A stretch of 15,673 nt of DNA, from contig NZ_CANCWQ010000037.1 in NCBI RefSeq assembly GCF_947381555.1, positions 1-15,673 on the forward strand, in the 5' to 3' direction. Below are positions 13,863-15,673 of this stretch, one piece after another. The stretch is from Limosilactobacillus pulli (GTDB lineage Bacteria > Bacillota > Bacilli > Lactobacillales > Lactobacillaceae). The translations under genes and the position numbers were made by a program. The stretch's first letter is position 1; each line of letters opens with the position of its first letter. A model generated the notes under the pieces. The model was not told the origin of the DNA and ran no database searches. It saw only the letters and a program-made list of their open reading frames with translations.

Positions 13863-15581
13863 ATGTTAAAAAGATTTATTTTTTTTATTAAATTAGTATG
13901 TATTTTCTCTCTTACTAGTTTAATAATCCTATTTCCATTTATAATGTCAAAAAATCTATATACGGGTATAGATATGGGCTTTCATCTAAATCGAGCATAT
14001 GATTTAGCAAAAAATTTAAAAAATGGAAATATATTTCCATTTATAACAACGTATTCTTTTAATCATTTAGGTGCTCAAATTAATATGGCCTACGGATTAC
14101 TACCCGTATATCCTTTAGCAATCGGACTTATTTTATTTAAAAATTCGGTTATCGGCATCTACTTTGGCATTGGATTAATTCAAGTTATTTCTGCACTACT
14201 CTCCTACTATTGTTCGTTAAAATATTTTAAGAATTATCAAAAGGCATTCTTTTTTGCTTTGATTTATATATATTCCATATTTAATTTTAGCTTCATGATA
14301 GGGAGTTTTAGTTTTGGAGAAATCTCGGCTACTGCTTTTCTTCCATTAATTGTTTATGGAACTTATTCTATTTTATATGGTAAGAACGAATGGTGGTATT
14401 TGGCAATGGGTATGTCATTAACATTCTATTCCCATTTGTTAAGTGTCTTAATATACTCTATCTTCGTTCTAGTTATCTTAATTCTTTCGATTGTTGATAA
14501 TAACTTTACTGTACAAAAATTTAAATCATTTCTTTACGCTATCATTTCTACAATTTTAATGTCCTCTTTCTATATGGTAAATTTCTTTACTATGTTGTCC
14601 GATCAGAAAATGTCATCAACAATGGTTGTTAATACAACTGCTAATGAGATGAAATTATCTAATATCATTATTCAATCTTTAGATAATGAATTATTTGGCA
14701 CATTTTTTATTCTAATAATAATTGTTGCGTTAATTAATTGGAACAAGCTGTCAAATAATTCAAAAATTATCTTCATTCTTGGTTCATTTTTCACCTGTTT
14801 TGTAACACCTTTTTTTGATTTCTTTTGGAAAATTATAGATAAGACTCCACTAAAAATGATTCAATTTCCTTATCGTTTTCTAGTTTTATCAACATTTTGC
14901 TTTACGATAGTAATTGTAGACATAACTACCACGTTAATTAACAGAAGCAACACTTCCAAAGTTCAATTATTTAAGAGTAGCATTTTAATCTGTGGTTTAC
15001 TTCTTGCAACATTAAGTTGGTCTACAACATTTATTAGGACTAAAAGCAATAACGTTGCTTTAACAAAACCTACGTTATCTTCTCAACTACCCTTTAACAA
15101 TTACAAAGTAGATGCTACTACTTTTAAATATCTTACAAACTATTATTATAATGGCGTTGGTGATACTGACTATTGGCCTGTTAAAAGTATTAAATCATCA
15201 TATCAAAAGGACAAACTTAAGCATAATTTTGCATATAGTAGCAATAAAGAACTTCTAACTCATCCAATTGCTTCATCAAATAAAGTAACTTATGTTCTAA
15301 AAACTAATAATAGTGGTGACCTTGACCTTCCCTTCTTTTATTCCAAAAACTTAAAGGTACTAGTTAATGGAAAAAAATATACTTATGAGAATTCTAACAG
15401 GGGAACTGTTAAACTTGTTACTCTTCCAAAAGGTTTACACACTATTCGAATACTTTATCAACCCACAGTAATTTCAAGAATAGCAGCACTTTTATCAATT
15501 ATTACGTTTATCTATTTAATTAACTGTATCTTACTTCATAAAAAGATTAGAGAAAATGGGAGTGTAAAATATTTTGTGTAA
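13863..15581 (+). CDS. Polytopic membrane protein, YfhO/PTPS-related GT-C type
   Basis: The 572-residue product has about ten or more hydrophobic segments. An early outward loop carries GIDMGFHLNRAYDL (Asp37, His41, Arg44), a pattern typical of the 6-pyruvoyl-tetrahydropterin-synthase-related membrane family and of GT-C glycosyltransferases that use polyprenyl-phosphate sugars. From about residue 400 there is a large outer domain; DTDYWPVKS and LPFFYSKNLKVLVNGKKYTY...LPKGLHTIRILY strongly recall the C-terminus of YfhO. A final membrane segment and a basic tail follow. I infer transfer of a lipid-linked sugar to a surface polymer; this is not shown. Composition is very different from neighbours: 10 of 60 bases are G/C in 13861-13920 and 18 of 60 in 15121-15180, against 30 of 60 in 12901-12960 of prfC. 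GAAAGG lies an unusually long 16 nt before the ATG, but an in-frame stop excludes an upstream start. Probably acquired by transfer. Confidence 0.72.
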   Translation: MLKRFIFFIKLVCIFSLTSLIILFPFIMSKNLYTGIDMGFHLNRAYDLAKNLKNGNIFPFITTYSFNHLGAQINMAYGLLPVYPLAIGLILFKNSVIGIYFGIGLIQVISALLSYYCSLKYFKNYQKAFFFALIYIYSIFNFSFMIGSFSFGEISATAFLPLIVYGTYSILYGKNEWWYLAMGMSLTFYSHLLSVLIYSIFVLVILILSIVDNNFTVQKFKSFLYAIISTILMSSFYMVNFFTMLSDQKMSSTMVVNTTANEMKLSNIIIQSLDNELFGTFFILIIIVALINWNKLSNNSKIIFILGSFFTCFVTPFFDFFWKIIDKTPLKMIQFPYRFLVLSTFCFTIVIVDITTTLINRSNTSKVQLFKSSILICGLLLATLSWSTTFIRTKSNNVALTKPTLSSQLPFNNYKVDATTFKYLTNYYYNGVGDTDYWPVKSIKSSYQKDKLKHNFAYSSNKELLTHPIASSNKVTYVLKTNNSGDLDLPFFYSKNLKVLVNGKKYTYENSNRGTVKLVTLPKGLHTIRILYQPTVISRIAALLSIITFIYLINCILLHKKIRENGSVKYFV

Positions 15582-15595
15582 ATTTCTAAATTAAA

Positions 15596-15625
15596 TTGAA
15601 AAAGGGAAAGCCTTCCCCGTATGAT
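15596..15625 (+). promoter_or_regulatory. Possible promoter of the truncated terminal ORF
   Basis: TTGAAA (15596-15601), an 18-nt spacer and TATGAT (15620-15625) form a plausible promoter. Transcription would start near 15632, downstream of the left repeat arm, so the native mRNA would lack the hairpin. The -35 partly overlaps the presumed element boundary, so the call is tentative. Confidence 0.4.
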
Positions 15626-15661
15626 TAAATCGCTAAACACAATCAAAACGGAGGCTTTCCC
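15604..15661. repeat. 10-bp perfect inverted repeat enclosing the IS leader
   Basis: GGGAAAGCCT (15604-15613) and AGGCTTTCCC (15652-15661) are exact complements with 38 nt between. The right arm covers half of the GGAGG ribosome binding site and the spacer before the ATG at 15663. On the minus strand the same structure is followed by TTTTTC, so it could also stop transcripts leaving the element leftward. Confidence 0.8.
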
Positions 15662-15662
15662 T

Positions 15663-15673
15663 ATGAACCAGTT
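15663..15673 (+). CDS. Start of a truncated ORF, possibly a transposase
   Basis: Only the first three codons (Met-Asn-Gln) and two more bases fall in the window. The start is well supported: GGAGG at 15650-15654 lies 8 nt before the ATG. Function rests only on context (leader inverted repeat, AT-rich accessory neighbour). Confidence 0.4.

Larger units (their letters stand above)
15604..15673 (+). mobile_element. Probable left end of an insertion sequence (truncated by window)
   Basis: A short leader with inverted repeat, an ideal GGAGG ribosome binding site and an ATG that opens at the window edge adjoin the end of an AT-rich foreign-looking gene. This layout is typical of an insertion sequence with its transposase gene. 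The family cannot be decided from three codons; the exact terminal repeat and target duplication are not visible. Confidence 0.45.

Noticed and set aside
1..15673. CRISPR array
   Set aside because: No regularly spaced repeats of 24-40 bp were seen on reading the window.

Overview
The window looks like chromosomal DNA of a low-to-medium GC Firmicute, most likely Lactobacillaceae and perhaps a Limosilactobacillus-like heterofermenter. The reasons are the NrdD/NrdG and Suf protein styles, strong AGGAGG-type ribosome binding sites, short U-tailed terminators, and roughly half-GC core genes beside AT-rich accessory DNA. The species cannot be fixed by reading alone.

Positions 1-6870 hold two bidirectional or incoming terminators and then one left-facing gene string: nrdD, nrdG, sufC, sufD, sufB, transcribed from about 6750 down to 358. 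nrdD and nrdG make the oxygen-sensitive class III ribonucleotide reductase and its [4Fe-4S] radical-SAM activase. sufC, sufD and sufB make the Fe-S cluster scaffold complex. nrdG and sufC are only 13 nt apart, sufC/sufD overlap by 4 nt and sufD/sufB are 2 nt apart, so cluster assembly appears to be co-expressed with an enzyme that needs a cluster. The nrdD promoter carries NrdR-type repressor boxes in 31-32 bp register. The suf set lacks sufS and sufU, which normally sit between sufD and sufB in Firmicutes.

Positions 6870-7431 are an AT-rich tract without a convincing gene, containing several hairpins. Positions 7432-9846 hold two left-facing envelope genes, each separately transcribed: an orphan dTDP-glucose 4,6-dehydratase (rmlB) and a LytR-CpsA-Psr (LCP) glycopolymer ligase with an odd Ser/Thr/Tyr/Gly tail. 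Divergent from the LCP gene, 10061-12096 holds a right-facing pair: a GtrB-like polyprenyl-phosphate glycosyltransferase translationally coupled to an AI-2E-family membrane protein, closed by a strong terminator. prfC (release factor 3) follows as a single-gene unit with its own promoter and terminator.

Positions 13863-15581 carry a strikingly AT-rich gene for a polytopic membrane protein of the YfhO/PTPS-related GT-C type, probably horizontally acquired. The window ends inside what looks like the left end of an insertion sequence, whose transposase ribosome binding site lies in a 10-bp inverted repeat that could silence read-through transcripts. No tRNA, rRNA or CRISPR was seen. The most notable structure is the NrdR-controlled nrdDG-sufCDB string. 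No wholly new system is evident.
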